Part shown: in pieces, positions 1 through 10,455 of the stretch
Numbering within the stretch: the stretch's first letter is position 1
How the letters are laid out: every line of letters begins with the position of its first letter
From: an uncultured Agathobaculum sp.
GTDB taxonomy: Bacteria; Bacillota; Clostridia; Oscillospirales; Butyricicoccaceae
Direction of reading: 5' to 3'
Assembly: GCF_944384765.1 (NCBI RefSeq)
Contig: NZ_CALWUM010000004.1
Coordinates: 1-64,000 of the forward strand
DNA: 64,000 nt
The notes under the pieces: generated by a model
What the model was told of the DNA's origin: nothing
The model's input: the letters and a program-made list of their open reading frames with translations, nothing else
Database searches by the model: none
Translations under genes and position numbers: made by a program

Positions 1-75
1 CCTTCGGCTAACAGTTCCTACTGCCAAGTCTGTAGTGGACTTTCACCACCAAGTTATTGCCCATGCCGGGCGCAC
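1..75 (-). mobile_element. 5' end of a group II intron (class C-like), cut by window edge
   Basis: On the minus strand the bases starting at 75 read GTGCGCCCGGCATGG, then AGACTTGGCAGTAGGAAC and TGTTAGCCGAAGG up to the window edge. This matches the 5' boundary and early domain I of bacterial group II introns of the class C type (the Oceanobacillus iheyensis intron begins in a closely similar way; recalled, not aligned). It starts six bases beyond the T-run of the terminator at 82-112, the site preference known for class C introns. The rest of the ribozyme and any reverse transcriptase would lie outside the window. Confidence 0.7.
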
Positions 76-81
76 CGACAC

Positions 82-112
82 AAAAAACCGGCTGTTGTGC
101 AGCCGGTTTTTT
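82..112 (-). terminator. Intrinsic terminator of the AraC-family gene
   Basis: CCGGCTG (88-94) pairs with CAGCCGG (100-106) around a 5-nt loop. Six A residues lie on one side and six T residues on the other, so it can work in both directions. On the minus strand it directly follows, and touches, the stop codon of the AraC gene. The group II intron begins just beyond its T-run. Confidence 0.85.
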
Positions 113-993
113 CATGCGATGCCATCCTTGCGGTAGTGTGAGGGCGACACGCCATACACCTCGCGGAAGCGTTTGATGAAATAGCTGAAGTTGTCAAACC
201 CGACGTTGAACGCGATCTCCATCACCGGCAGATCGGTCTCTCGCAACAGGCGCGCCGCCTGCTCAATGCGCAGAGAATTGACATGCTGGGTGAAGGTGCG
301 GCCGAAATTCTCGCGGAAAAACGTGCTGAAATATTGCGGCGACAGGCCGAACTGCGCCGCCACGGCGGACAGCGTCAGCGGCTCGGCGAAATGCTCGCCC
401 AGATAGCCCACAATGCCCTTGAGCTGGCGTGCCTTGTAATCCGCATTTGGGCGCATCTGCCGCCCTTCGATCAGGCCGCTGCGCGCGCACACCGCGACAA
501 TGCCCAGCAGCGCCGCCTTGACCGCCAGCTGGCTGCCCAGCCGCGGCGTCTGGCAGGCCTGCACGATCTGCGCAAGCAGTGTGCGCACCTCGCGCTGTCC
601 GGGCGCACCCGCGCGCAGGCAGGTCGCAAAGCGCAGCCGGCCCTCGGCCAGCGGGGCGAGCAGCTCGGTCTCGGTCTGGTCGGTGCGGGCAAACTGCAAA
701 AAATCCGCTGCAAACACGAACGAACGGAACTGGTTTTCCCGCCCGGCGGCGCGGATTTCATGCAGTTCCTCGCCTGCGACGAAGAACACATCCCCCCGCG
801 TCCCCTCATAAATATGGTCGGCAATGGTCAGCGAAACGCGGCCCGCGTCCACCGTGATGATCTCCAGCTCGGGATGCCAGTGATAGGGGATGAAATCGCT
901 GTCATCCGCCTCGCTGCCGTCCAGCGCCGGATAGATCTGAAAGGGGAACGACAGCGTGCCGTGCTCCTTTTTTTCCCGCCTTGCTGCATCCAT
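112..993 (-). CDS. AraC-family transcriptional regulator (cupin + AraC HTH)
   Basis: A 293-residue regulator with an N-terminal cupin sensor domain (HWHPELEII near residues 38-46) and a C-terminal AraC DNA-binding domain with two helix-turn-helix units (residues about 195-293, ending GVSPSHYRK). The frame is open further upstream, but the ATG at 993 is chosen because GGAGGA precedes it by 7 nt and because the -10 box at 1073-1078 lies downstream of the longer alternative start. It is divergent from iolB, so it is the likely local regulator of the inositol genes, with a sugar-like ligand. The ligand is inference. A terminator follows immediately. Confidence 0.88.
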   Translation of the reverse strand: MDAARREKKEHGTLSFPFQIYPALDGSEADDSDFIPYHWHPELEIITVDAGRVSLTIADHIYEGTRGDVFFVAGEELHEIRAAGRENQFRSFVFAADFLQFARTDQTETELLAPLAEGRLRFATCLRAGAPGQREVRTLLAQIVQACQTPRLGSQLAVKAALLGIVAVCARSGLIEGRQMRPNADYKARQLKGIVGYLGEHFAEPLTLSAVAAQFGLSPQYFSTFFRENFGRTFTQHVNSLRIEQAARLLRETDLPVMEIAFNVGFDNFSYFIKRFREVYGVSPSHYRKDGIA

Positions 994-1072
994 GACAGTC
1001 CTCCGGAAACACCTTAAAATCGTGTTATTGTTGGTGAAGAAATTGCAAGCATTTTCGCCTGCGTCTGCTATA

Positions 1073-1101
1073 ATTATAACCACACAAGGGAACAAGCACA
1101 A
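1073..1101 (-). promoter_or_regulatory. Promoter of the AraC-family gene
   Basis: On the minus strand TTGTGC (1096-1101) is separated by 17 nt from TATAAT (1073-1078). The start codon lies about 80 nt downstream. Confidence 0.65.
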
Positions 1102-1204
1102 GAGTACGGTGCACAAAAATCGTATTTTTGTTGTATCATTTGTCAGAATAGCGCCCTGCGTTTTTGTGATAAATGACAAAGTGTTCCCGCCCGGCGGCGA
1201 ACGG

Positions 1205-1233
1205 TTGAAGCGCCCTGCGCCGCATGGTATAAT
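1205..1233 (+). promoter_or_regulatory. iolB promoter with structured leader
   Basis: TTGAAG (1205-1210), 17-nt spacer, perfect TATAAT (1228-1233). The leader that follows (about 1240-1310) contains two short hairpins, GGCAGG/CCTGCC and TCCGGC/GCCGGA, before the GGAGG of iolB. No known riboswitch is recognised in it. Confidence 0.7.
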
Positions 1234-1324
1234 TTTAGCGGATGGCAGGCTGCCTGCCGCCGCGCTCCGGCACCTGTGCGCCGGAACCGCTTAACCAAAA
1301 ATTCTTTTTTTGGAGGGATAACCT

Positions 1325-2131
1325 ATGTACATGGATAAGCAAGTCAAGCGTGGGTATAACGAGTATATCCGCCTGGACGAGGGCATCGGCAAGGACGCCA
1401 TGATGGACGTTGCGCTCCTCGTGATGGAGGACGGCGACACCTACTCCTTCGAGGAGCCTGAGAAGGAGCTGGCTGCGCTGGTATTCGACGGCAAGTGCAC
1501 CATCAAGTGGGATGACCAGTCCTACGACGTGGACCGCCCGAACCCGTTCGACTACAATCCGTCCTGCCTGCATGTGTGCAAGGGCACCAAGGTCGAGATC
1601 ATCGCGCACGGCCCCTGCAACATCTACATCCAGAAGACGCTCAATGACAAGACCTTCCCGAACAAGATGTACAAGCCGGAAGATACCGATACCTGGGCGC
1701 GCGGCGCAAACGGCGAGCTGATGGGCTGCATCAAGCGCGACGTCCGCACCTGCTTCGATCTGGACAACGCACCCTACTCCAACATGGTGCTGGGCGAAGT
1801 AGTCAATCTGCCGGGCAAGTGGTCGAGCTATCCGCCGCATCATCATCCGCAGCCGGAGTGCTACTTCTACCGCTATGACCATCCGCAGGGCTTCGGCGCC
1901 GGCTGGGGCAACGGCGAGATCTACGAGACCCATCACAACGGCCTTGCGATCATCACCGACAAGATGCACTCCCAGGTTACCGCACCAGGCTATGCCTGCT
2001 GCTATGCATGGGGCATCCGTCATCTGCCGGGCAATCCGTGGGACAAGACCCGCATCGATGATGAAGAGCACATCTGGCTGGTACAGGACGACGCCAACGA
2101 CCATATCTGGCACTGCCCGACCGGCAACTGA
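1325..2131 (+). CDS. iolB: 5-deoxy-glucuronate isomerase
   Basis: This 268-residue enzyme of myo-inositol catabolism isomerises 5-deoxy-D-glucuronate to 2-deoxy-5-keto-D-gluconate in the cytoplasm. The double-cupin fold is recognisable from the metal-binding run PPHHHPQPECYFYR (H172-H174, E178) and from the C-terminal DEEHIWLVQDD segment, and the length is normal for IolB. The ATG at 1325 follows TTGGAGGG; a second ATG two codons later is possible. It is the first gene after a strong promoter and is followed by iolD, the preceding enzyme of the same pathway. iolG, iolE, iolC, iolJ and iolA are not in the window, so the pathway is split here. Confidence 0.93.
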   Translation: MYMDKQVKRGYNEYIRLDEGIGKDAMMDVALLVMEDGDTYSFEEPEKELAALVFDGKCTIKWDDQSYDVDRPNPFDYNPSCLHVCKGTKVEIIAHGPCNIYIQKTLNDKTFPNKMYKPEDTDTWARGANGELMGCIKRDVRTCFDLDNAPYSNMVLGEVVNLPGKWSSYPPHHHPQPECYFYRYDHPQGFGAGWGNGEIYETHHNGLAIITDKMHSQVTAPGYACCYAWGIRHLPGNPWDKTRIDDEEHIWLVQDDANDHIWHCPTGN

Positions 2132-2347
2132 TTTCCAAGGGGGACGCTGTCCCCCTTAGATACGGATTTGGTTCCTGAACAAACCAAGTCCGATACCCCC
2201 TCTTGTCCGTGCCGCCACGGCGCGGGCAGCGGAATGAAACCGCGGCAAAGCCCCGGTTTCATCGCAAAACGCGGCACAGCCGCCCGTCCGGAGTTATGGT
2301 TCCGGGCAAAACAAGTGAGAGAAAATAATTTCAGGAGGAATTCACCT
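2132..2347 (+). promoter_or_regulatory. iolB-iolD intergenic region with two hairpins and a repeated segment
   Basis: A hairpin (AAGGGGGACGC/TGTCCCCCTT, 2138-2157) follows the iolB stop but lacks a T-run. A second one (ATGAAACCG 2234-2242 with CGGTTTCAT 2254-2262) lies midway. A segment near 2170-2189 (GGTTCCTGAACAAACCAAGT) recurs in degenerate form near 2299-2317 (GGTTCCGGGCAAAACAAGT). It may be an mRNA-processing or stability spacer; its function is unknown. Confidence 0.35.
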
Positions 2348-4318
2348 ATGAAGCACATGGAAACCGTCCGCCTGACGGCATCCCAGGCACTCGTCCGCTT
2401 CCTCGAAAACCAGTATGTCAGCTATGTCGACATGGACGGCAACGAGGTTGAGCACAAGTTCGTCAAGGGCATCTTCATGCTGCCCGGCCACGGCAACGTT
2501 GTCGGCTTTGCCAACGGCGTTGAGCAGGAGCTCAAGGACATGATCGTCTACCAGGGCAAGAACGAGCAGGGCATGGCGCTTGCCGCTGTCGGCTACGCCA
2601 AGCAGATGCGCCGCAAGTCCATCTTCGCGTGCACCTCGTCCGTCGGCCCCGGCGCGTGCAACATGGTCACCGCTGCTGCGACCGCTACCGCCAACAACAT
2701 CCCGGTTCTGATCCTGCCGGGCGACATTTACGCTTCCCGTCAGCCTGACCCGGTTCTCCAGCAGATGGAGCAGCCGCAGAACCTGACCATCTCCGCACAC
2801 GACGCGTTCCAGGCTGTCACCAAGTACTGGGGCCGCATCAACCGTCCGGAGCAGGTCATGACCGACATGATCTCCGCGATGCGCGTGCTGACCGATACCG
2901 CCAACACCGGCGCTGTTGCGATTTCCCTGCCGCAGGATGTGCAGGCGGAAGCGTATGACTACCCGGTTGACTTCTTCAAGAAGCGCGTATGGCGCATCGA
3001 GCGCCGCCCGGCGACCAAGTATGCGATCGACAAGGCGGTCGAGGTCATCAAGAACGCCAAGAAGCCGCTCCTGATCTGCGGCGGCGGCGTGCGCTATGCC
3101 GAGGCACACAAAGTGTTCAAGAAGTTCGCTGAGGACTTCGGCATCGCCTTCGGCGAGACCCAGGCGGGCAAGTCCGCGATCGAGTGGACCCACGAGCTCA
3201 ATCTGGGCGGTCTGGGTACCACCGGCGGCATCGCTGCCAACAAGCTCGCGCACGAGGCGGACGTGGTCATCGGCGTCGGCACCCGCTACACCGACTTTAC
3301 CACCGCTTCCAAGTGGCTGTATCGCACGGACGCCAAGTTCGTCAACATCAACCCGTCCGAGTTCCAGGCTTACAAGATGGACGCGACCCCGGTTGTTGCG
3401 GACGCAAACGAGGCGCTGACCGCGCTTTCCGAGGCGCTCAAGGCTGTCGGCTACCATACCGACGACGCTTACGCGCAGGAAGTTGCCGCGCTGCGCAAGG
3501 AGTGGGCTGACGAGGTGGACCGTCTATTCGCCTGCACCTACACCGACAAGGATTCCTTCATTCCGGAGATCAACGACGCAAACCGTCAGTGTGTTGAGAA
3601 GTACATCGAAGACACGGGCTGCCAGCTGTGCCAGACCGCTGTTCTGGGCACCATCAACAAGATGATCGACGACGACGCGATCGTCTGCGCTGCGGCAGGC
3701 TCGCTGCCGGGCGATATGCAGGGCCTGTGGCGTCCGCGCAAGATCAACACCTATCACATGGAGTACGGCTACTCCTGCATGGGCTACGAGATCGCTTCCG
3801 CGGTCGGCGCCAAGATCGCCTGCCCGGATCACGAAGTTTACGCGATGTGCGGCGACGGCTCGTTCGATATGCTGCACTCTGAGCTGATCACCTCTGTCCA
3901 GATCGGCAAGAAGATCAACGTCTGCGTATTCGATAACGCTTCCTTCGGCTGCATCAACAACCTCGAGGTTGGCCAGGGCAACGCCTGCATCTGCACCGAG
4001 AAGAACATGCTCGAAGAGGGCGTGACCAACGGTATCCACAAGGGCAAGGTTATCCAGGTGGACTACGCTGCCATCGGCGCAGCTTACGGCTGCAAGTCCT
4101 ACACGGTCAAGACCATGGACGAGCTCAAGGCTGCACTGGAGGACGCCAAGAAGCAGACCGTTTCCACGGTGATCGACATCAAGGTTCTGCCCAAGACCAT
4201 GTCCAAGGGCTATGAGGCCTGGTGGCGTGTCGGCGTGGCGGAAGTTTCCACCAAGCCGGAAGTACAGGCTGCCCGCAAGGTCATCGAGGATCACCTGTAC
4301 GAGGCGCGTCATTATTGA
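2348..4318 (+). CDS. iolD: 3D-(3,5/4)-trihydroxycyclohexane-1,2-dione hydrolase
   Basis: This 656-residue ThDP-dependent enzyme opens the ring of 3D-trihydroxycyclohexane-1,2-dione to 5-deoxy-glucuronate, the IolB substrate. It has the usual three-domain acetolactate-synthase-like layout: an N-terminal PYR domain with the catalytic ThDP glutamate in KNEQG (E73), a central domain, and a C-terminal PP domain with the GDG...NN cofactor motif (502-538). The ATG at 2348 is preceded by AGGAGG; the frame stays open upstream to 2168 but without a ribosome site. Co-transcription with iolB is likely. A strong terminator follows. Confidence 0.94.
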   Translation: MKHMETVRLTASQALVRFLENQYVSYVDMDGNEVEHKFVKGIFMLPGHGNVVGFANGVEQELKDMIVYQGKNEQGMALAAVGYAKQMRRKSIFACTSSVGPGACNMVTAAATATANNIPVLILPGDIYASRQPDPVLQQMEQPQNLTISAHDAFQAVTKYWGRINRPEQVMTDMISAMRVLTDTANTGAVAISLPQDVQAEAYDYPVDFFKKRVWRIERRPATKYAIDKAVEVIKNAKKPLLICGGGVRYAEAHKVFKKFAEDFGIAFGETQAGKSAIEWTHELNLGGLGTTGGIAANKLAHEADVVIGVGTRYTDFTTASKWLYRTDAKFVNINPSEFQAYKMDATPVVADANEALTALSEALKAVGYHTDDAYAQEVAALRKEWADEVDRLFACTYTDKDSFIPEINDANRQCVEKYIEDTGCQLCQTAVLGTINKMIDDDAIVCAAAGSLPGDMQGLWRPRKINTYHMEYGYSCMGYEIASAVGAKIACPDHEVYAMCGDGSFDMLHSELITSVQIGKKINVCVFDNASFGCINNLEVGQGNACICTEKNMLEEGVTNGIHKGKVIQVDYAAIGAAYGCKSYTVKTMDELKAALEDAKKQTVSTVIDIKVLPKTMSKGYEAWWRVGVAEVSTKPEVQAARKVIEDHLYEARHY

Positions 4319-4356
4319 TCCCCTGCCCCGCGTTTTCACCAATCCAAGCGCATACA

Positions 4357-4384
4357 AAACCCGCCGGATTTTCCGGCGGGTTTT
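4357..4384 (+). terminator. Intrinsic terminator after iolD
   Basis: AAAACCCGCCGGA pairs with TCCGGCGGGTTTT over a 3-nt loop, 40 bp after the iolD stop. It can act in both directions. Confidence 0.9.
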
Positions 4385-4397
4385 CTGCTCCCTGCAA

Positions 4398-4437
4398 ACA
4401 AACAGCGGACAGCCCTGCGGGGCTGTCCGCTGTTTGT
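4398..4437 (-). terminator. Intrinsic terminator after the VOC gene
   Basis: A long stem, ACAAACAGCGGACAGCC with GGCTGTCCGCTGTTTGT, sits between the convergent iolD and VOC genes. The T-run is weak in both directions. Confidence 0.7.
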
Positions 4438-4455
4438 ATATCCGTCTCTTGCCGC

Positions 4456-4860
4456 TCAAAGCATCTGCAGCAGCTCGATCTCCTCGCCGGACGGGCCGGT
4501 GAAGAACCAGTTCTGCAGGCCGCCGAAGGTCTCCGGCAGCACCTTTTTGCCAGGCGTCATGAACGAGTGAATGCCCGCCGCCTTGAGCGCCTCCGCCGCC
4601 TTGTCCAGGTCATCCACGTAAACGGCAAAGTGCGGGATGCTGCCCTCGCCCGCCGGCACGAGCGTGCCCTCAGGCGGCTGGATCAGCTCGAGTAAAAAGC
4701 CCGCAAACTCGACCAGCGCGAGCTTCTTTTCGCCCTCCGGCGTATGTACGCCGTCGCGCTTATATACGCTGCCGCCGATCTTCTCATAAAACGCAATACT
4801 CTCCTCCATATCCGCGGTGTAGATCGCGATATGGCCCAAACCCTTGTATAATTCCTTCAT
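4456..4860 (-). CDS. VOC (glyoxalase/dioxygenase superfamily) protein
   Basis: A 134-residue vicinal-oxygen-chelate protein with two beta-alpha-beta-beta-beta repeats. The four expected metal ligands are visible: H10 (GLGHIAIY), E58 (LLELIQ), H77 (IPHFAVY) and E129 (EEIELLQ). An AAGGAGG site lies 10 nt before the ATG. Members include lactoylglutathione lyases, methylmalonyl-CoA epimerases and many uncharacterised lyases, and the sequence alone does not decide between them. It sits between iolD (convergent) and a sodium symporter (same strand), each set off by terminators, so it is probably its own unit. Confidence 0.8.
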   Translation of the reverse strand: MKELYKGLGHIAIYTADMEESIAFYEKIGGSVYKRDGVHTPEGEKKLALVEFAGFLLELIQPPEGTLVPAGEGSIPHFAVYVDDLDKAAEALKAAGIHSFMTPGKKVLPETFGGLQNWFFTGPSGEEIELLQML

Positions 4861-4959
4861 GTTTTCAAGCCTCCTTGTCGGCTTCTATTGTAGCATACTC
4901 CGCGCCTGCTGCATAGTAAAATCTACGCACACTCCCTTTATCCGGGGTGCGAAACCAGC

Positions 4960-4987
4960 AAGGGCGCTGCCCGCAGGCAGCGCCCTT
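4960..4987 (-). terminator. Terminator hairpin after the symporter gene
   Basis: AAGGGCGCTGCC (4960-4971) pairs perfectly with GGCAGCGCCCTT (4976-4987) over a 4-nt loop. It begins 16 nt after the symporter stop. There is no long T-run. Confidence 0.7.
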
Positions 4988-5003
4988 ATTATTGATTACC
5001 GGT

Positions 5004-6722
5004 TCAGTCGACCGTCTGCATGACCGCAGCGGTCGTATTGCTCTCGAGGTAGCGCTCGTAGGTGCTGGTCTCGCTCTTGCCGAAGCCAAGGGGCGAGAAG
5101 ATGATGTACGCGCCGACCATGATCAGCAGCGTAACCGTTGCCCAGAACTTGCCGGTCTTCCACGGGGTCATATCGACCGCCTTGGCGTCATACAGTTCGA
5201 AGTCCGTCGGGCGCGGATTGACCTTGACGATCACCCACATGAGGATCATGTCAAACACGAACAGGATCGCGGTGAAATACAGGTAGTGGATGTCATGCAG
5301 CGCCGGGATGAAGTTGCGCAGACCGAACTGCAAAATGACATACAGCACCACATGCACCGGGATGATGATCTTGGCTGCGTTGGACGGCACGCGCTTCCAG
5401 AAGAAGCCGCACAGCAGGCAGACAAAAATCGGGGTGTTGAAGGCCGCAAACATCGAGTTGACAAAGGTCGTGATGCCGGACATATAGAGCATGAACGGGC
5501 TCATGACCGTCGAGATCACAGCGACGATGGTGCCGAAGTTCTGGCCGATCTTGACCATACGTGAATCCGACGCGGTCGGGTTGAAGATCGGACGATGGAT
5601 GTCCAGTGCGTAAATCGTCGATGCGGAGTTGAGCACCGAGTTGAACGAGGACAGGATCGCGCCGAACATGACCGCTGCAAAAAAGCCGAGCACCGGCTTG
5701 GGCATGACCTCAGCGACCAGCATCGGGTAAGCCGAGTTTCCGTTGCCCCAGTCCTGACCCGGATAAGCCAGCGCGCAGATCACGCCCGGCACAACGATGA
5801 TCAGCGGGGTCATGATCTTGAGGAAGCCCGCGAACACCGCGCCCTTCTGCGCCTCCTTGAGGTTCTTTGCGCCGAAGGCACGCTGGATGATCGACTGGTT
5901 GGTCGCCCAGTAATACATGTTGTTGACCAGCAGGCCGGTCAGCAGCAGCGGCCACGGCAGCCACGGCTCGGGAGCGGTCGCCTCGTTGATCGAGTTGAGG
6001 TAGGCCGGATCGGTGTGCAGGAACTTGTCCATGCCGTCCAGAAAGCTGCCGTCGCCGCCCAGCTGGCCGGACAGGAACATCATGCCGAACACCGGCACCA
6101 GCAGGCCGCCGACGATCAGGCCCAGGCCGTTGATCGAGTCGGACAGGGCAATCGCCTTGAGGCCGCCGAAGATCGCATAGATCGAGCCTACAATCGCCGT
6201 GGCGACGCACACGATCGCGATCGCGGCAAAATAGGAAATACCCAGCATCTGATCCAGGCCGAAGATGTTGACAAACACCTCTGCGCCGGCATACAGGATG
6301 TTCGGCAGCATAATGACCACATAGCTGAGCAGCACAATGATCGAAACCAGACGGCGCGTGCCCGCGTCAAACCGCTGCTCAAAGAACTGCGGGATGGTGG
6401 TCAGGCCGGTCTTGAGGTATTTCGGCATCAGTACGAACGCCAGAATGACCAGCGCAATCGCCGAGGTGACCTCCCATCCCATGGTGCTCATACCCACGCG
6501 GACAGCCTGTCCGTTGTTGCCGACCAGCTGCTCGGCAGACAGGTTGGTCATCAGCAGCGAGCCTGCAATGACCGGACCGGTCAGGTCACGGCCGGCCAGG
6601 TAGTAGCCGTCCTGTGTATCCAGGTTATCGCCCCTGGTTTTCCACCAGGAGATCAGTGCAACAAGCGCCGTGAACCCCACGAACGTGATCACGGTGAATG
6701 CCATCGAGTTGATAAAATTCAT
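5004..6722 (-). CDS. Sodium:solute symporter, SGLT-like (possible inositol/sugar uptake)
   Basis: A 572-residue SSS-family transporter with about 14 hydrophobic segments in the LeuT-like fold. It carries SGLT-type motifs, for example TIPQFFEQRFD and ATNQSIIQRAF followed by KNLKEAQKG, close to those of the Vibrio sodium/galactose symporter. Start chosen at the ATG at 6722 behind GGAGAGG; a further in-frame start lies 10 codons upstream. The substrate is unproven. Proximity to iolB/iolD and an AraC regulator suggests myo-inositol or a related polyol (inference). The gene is set off by an AT-rich upstream region and a terminator hairpin. Confidence 0.85.
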   Translation of the reverse strand: MNFINSMAFTVITFVGFTALVALISWWKTRGDNLDTQDGYYLAGRDLTGPVIAGSLLMTNLSAEQLVGNNGQAVRVGMSTMGWEVTSAIALVILAFVLMPKYLKTGLTTIPQFFEQRFDAGTRRLVSIIVLLSYVVIMLPNILYAGAEVFVNIFGLDQMLGISYFAAIAIVCVATAIVGSIYAIFGGLKAIALSDSINGLGLIVGGLLVPVFGMMFLSGQLGGDGSFLDGMDKFLHTDPAYLNSINEATAPEPWLPWPLLLTGLLVNNMYYWATNQSIIQRAFGAKNLKEAQKGAVFAGFLKIMTPLIIVVPGVICALAYPGQDWGNGNSAYPMLVAEVMPKPVLGFFAAVMFGAILSSFNSVLNSASTIYALDIHRPIFNPTASDSRMVKIGQNFGTIVAVISTVMSPFMLYMSGITTFVNSMFAAFNTPIFVCLLCGFFWKRVPSNAAKIIIPVHVVLYVILQFGLRNFIPALHDIHYLYFTAILFVFDMILMWVIVKVNPRPTDFELYDAKAVDMTPWKTGKFWATVTLLIMVGAYIIFSPLGFGKSETSTYERYLESNTTAAVMQTVD

Positions 6723-7064
6723 ACATTCCTCTCCTTCACTTCTGCGTGACAATTATAATTGCCGGCCACGCACTCCCCGGCTTTTTCTAATGATAAAATG
6801 GTCTTCCTCCTTTTTTGCCGCACTTTTGTCACAAAAATTACCACCCGGCTTTCTGGTCAAGGTGGTGTATTTTTGGGTAAGTATAGTGCAAAATGCTGTT
6901 ATATTGTACTATTTCACCCTGAATTTTGCAATATAAAATCAAATTTTCTGTGCATTATTGTATAAATGCACAATTTTAGTCTCAATGTTCTTTCATAATT
7001 TCTATTGATAATTTTTTTGCAAAAAAGCACAGTCTTTTTCCCATCCGTACATTTCTCACAACGC
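6723..7064. other. AT-rich intergenic region upstream of the symporter gene
   Basis: About 340 bp, much more AT-rich than its surroundings, with no convincing coding frame. On the minus strand it must hold the symporter promoter; a candidate -10 (TATACT, near 6880) is visible but its -35 is poor. No repeats or RNA elements are recognised. Confidence 0.5.
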
Positions 7065-7098
7065 AAAAAAAGCCGCCGCGGCTTTGTGCCGCAGCGGC
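7065..7098 (-). terminator. Intrinsic terminator after aspS
   Basis: Minus strand: GCCGCTGCGGC / GCCGCGGCGGC stem (7072-7098) followed by seven T residues (7065-7071). It ends the long zapA-to-aspS block. Confidence 0.92.
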
Positions 7099-7118
7099 TT
7101 GAGTCTTTTTGTATGGAA

Positions 7119-8930
<1,812 letters not shown>

Positions 8931-8954
8931 GTTTTATCAATCCTTAACTCAATG

Positions 8955-9079
8955 TTATTTGTTATCGCTTTTTTCGTGCAGCGCCGGACGCACGCGCTCA
9001 AAGTAACCGGCCCGCAGGATCACCAGCAACCGCAGACCATCTGCGCACAGCCCCAAATCAAGCGCTTGATATCGTCCAT
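8955..9079 (-). pseudogene. Possible small gene between hisS and aspS, broken by a one-base shift in a G run
   Basis: An ATG at 9079 behind AGGGGCAGGA opens a short frame (MDDIKRLIWG...) that stops at 9020 after 19 codons. From the GGGG run onward, another frame reads LCADGLRLLVILRAGYF and on to the TAA at 8955 without a stop. One additional G would join them into a 41-residue protein. It could be a real frameshift, a homopolymer error, or chance; no family is recognised. Confidence 0.35.
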
Positions 9080-9096
9080 GCTCTATCCTGCCCCTT

Positions 9097-10455
9097 TTAA
9101 TTGTCGCAGATCACCTTGCCCTGATTTTTCGCTGCAAGGCCATCCCGGATGCGGGCAATGGCCTCGTCCAGTGAAACCTTGACCTGCTCGCCCGAGTCCA
9201 TATCCTTGACCGCGATGACGTTCTCGCGGATCTCGTCCTCGCCGAGGAAGATAACATACGGAATGCCCAGCTTGTCCGCATAGCCGATCTTGTGCTTGAA
9301 CTTCTTCTGCTCACTGTAAAGCTGCGTGCGGATGCCCGCGTCACGCAGACTGGTTGCCAGCGCAATCGCCGCACCCATGTCGTCTGTCATCGGCAGAATC
9401 AGCACATCGGCGGGGGCCTTATTCATGCTTTCGTTCAGGTAGCCCTGCTCGCCCAGCACATAGAACAGCCGCGTCAGACCGATCGAGATACCCACGCCGG
9501 GCAGCTGCTTGTCGGTATAGTATTCCGCCAGGTTGTCATAGCGGCCGCCCGAGCAGATCGAGCCGATCTCCGGGTGGTCGAGCATCGCGGTCTCGTACAC
9601 CGTGCCGGTGTAATAGTCCAGACCGCGCGCGATGGTCAGGTCGATCTCAAAGTGGTCAGCCGGCACGCCGAAGGCGGTCATGTACTGCGCGACGGTTTTC
9701 AGCTCGTCCGCGCCTTGGTCAAACACCTCGTTTTTGCCCTTGTAGCCCTCGAGCGCCGCAAGGATACCCTCGGTGCCGCCGGGGGTCTGAATGAAGGCAA
9801 GCAGCTCGTCCGCCGTCGCTGCCGGCACGCTGAAATCCTCGGTCAGGATGGCTTTGACCTTGTCCGCGCCGATCTTTTCCAGCTTGTCGATCGTGCGCAT
9901 CACGTCGCCCGCCTGCTCGGTCAGACCGAGGATGGCGAAAAAGCCGTTTAATACCTTGCGGTTGTTGATGCGGATTTTGAATCGCTCGAGGCCGAGCGAG
10001 GTAAAGATCTTATAGATGATGCTCGGCACCTCAGCCTCGTTGATGATGTCCAGCTTGCCGTCGCCGATGACGTCGATATCCGCCTGATAGAACTCACGGA
10101 AGCGGCCGCGCTGCGCGCGCTCGCCGCGGTAGACCTTGCCGATCTGGAAACGGCGGAACGGGAACGTCAGCTCACCGTAGTGCTGGGCAACATACTTGGC
10201 CAGCGGCACGGTCAGGTCAAAGCGCAGGGACAGGTCGCTGTCGCCCTTGGTGAAGCGGTAGATCTGCTTCTCGGTCTCGCCGCCGCCCTTGGCGAGCAGC
10301 ACTTCGGAGGACTCGATCAGCGGCGTGTCCAGCGGATAAAAGCCATACAGCGCGTAGGTCTCGCGCAGCACCTGCATAATGCGCTCCATCTGCACCTGCG
10401 GCGCGGGGAGCAGCTCCATAAAGCCGGACAGGGTTCTCGGTTTCACTTTTTCCAT
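9097..10455 (-). CDS. hisS: Histidyl-tRNA synthetase
   Basis: A 452-residue class IIa synthetase that charges tRNA-His. Catalytic core residues about 1-325 with motif 2 (GKVYRGERAQRGRFREF), the HisRS signature motifs TIARGLDYYTG and SGGRYDNL, and motif 3 (GVGISIGLTRLF), then a C-terminal anticodon-binding domain. The ATG at 10455 lies after GAGGAGAAT. It is preceded by mgsA and followed by aspS on the same strand. The 81-bp mgsA-hisS gap holds a hairpin (TGCACCG/CGGTGCA, near 10485-10520) without a T-run, possibly a processing site. Confidence 0.96.
   Translation of the reverse strand: MEKVKPRTLSGFMELLPAPQVQMERIMQVLRETYALYGFYPLDTPLIESSEVLLAKGGGETEKQIYRFTKGDSDLSLRFDLTVPLAKYVAQHYGELTFPFRRFQIGKVYRGERAQRGRFREFYQADIDVIGDGKLDIINEAEVPSIIYKIFTSLGLERFKIRINNRKVLNGFFAILGLTEQAGDVMRTIDKLEKIGADKVKAILTEDFSVPAATADELLAFIQTPGGTEGILAALEGYKGKNEVFDQGADELKTVAQYMTAFGVPADHFEIDLTIARGLDYYTGTVYETAMLDHPEIGSICSGGRYDNLAEYYTDKQLPGVGISIGLTRLFYVLGEQGYLNESMNKAPADVLILPMTDDMGAAIALATSLRDAGIRTQLYSEQKKFKHKIGYADKLGIPYVIFLGEDEIRENVIAVKDMDSGEQVKVSLDEAIARIRDGLAAKNQGKVICDN

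Noticed and set aside
5595..6749. 384-codon plus-strand frame opposite the symporter
   Set aside because: Very rich in Arg, His and Asp, typical of a reverse-complement shadow of a membrane protein gene.
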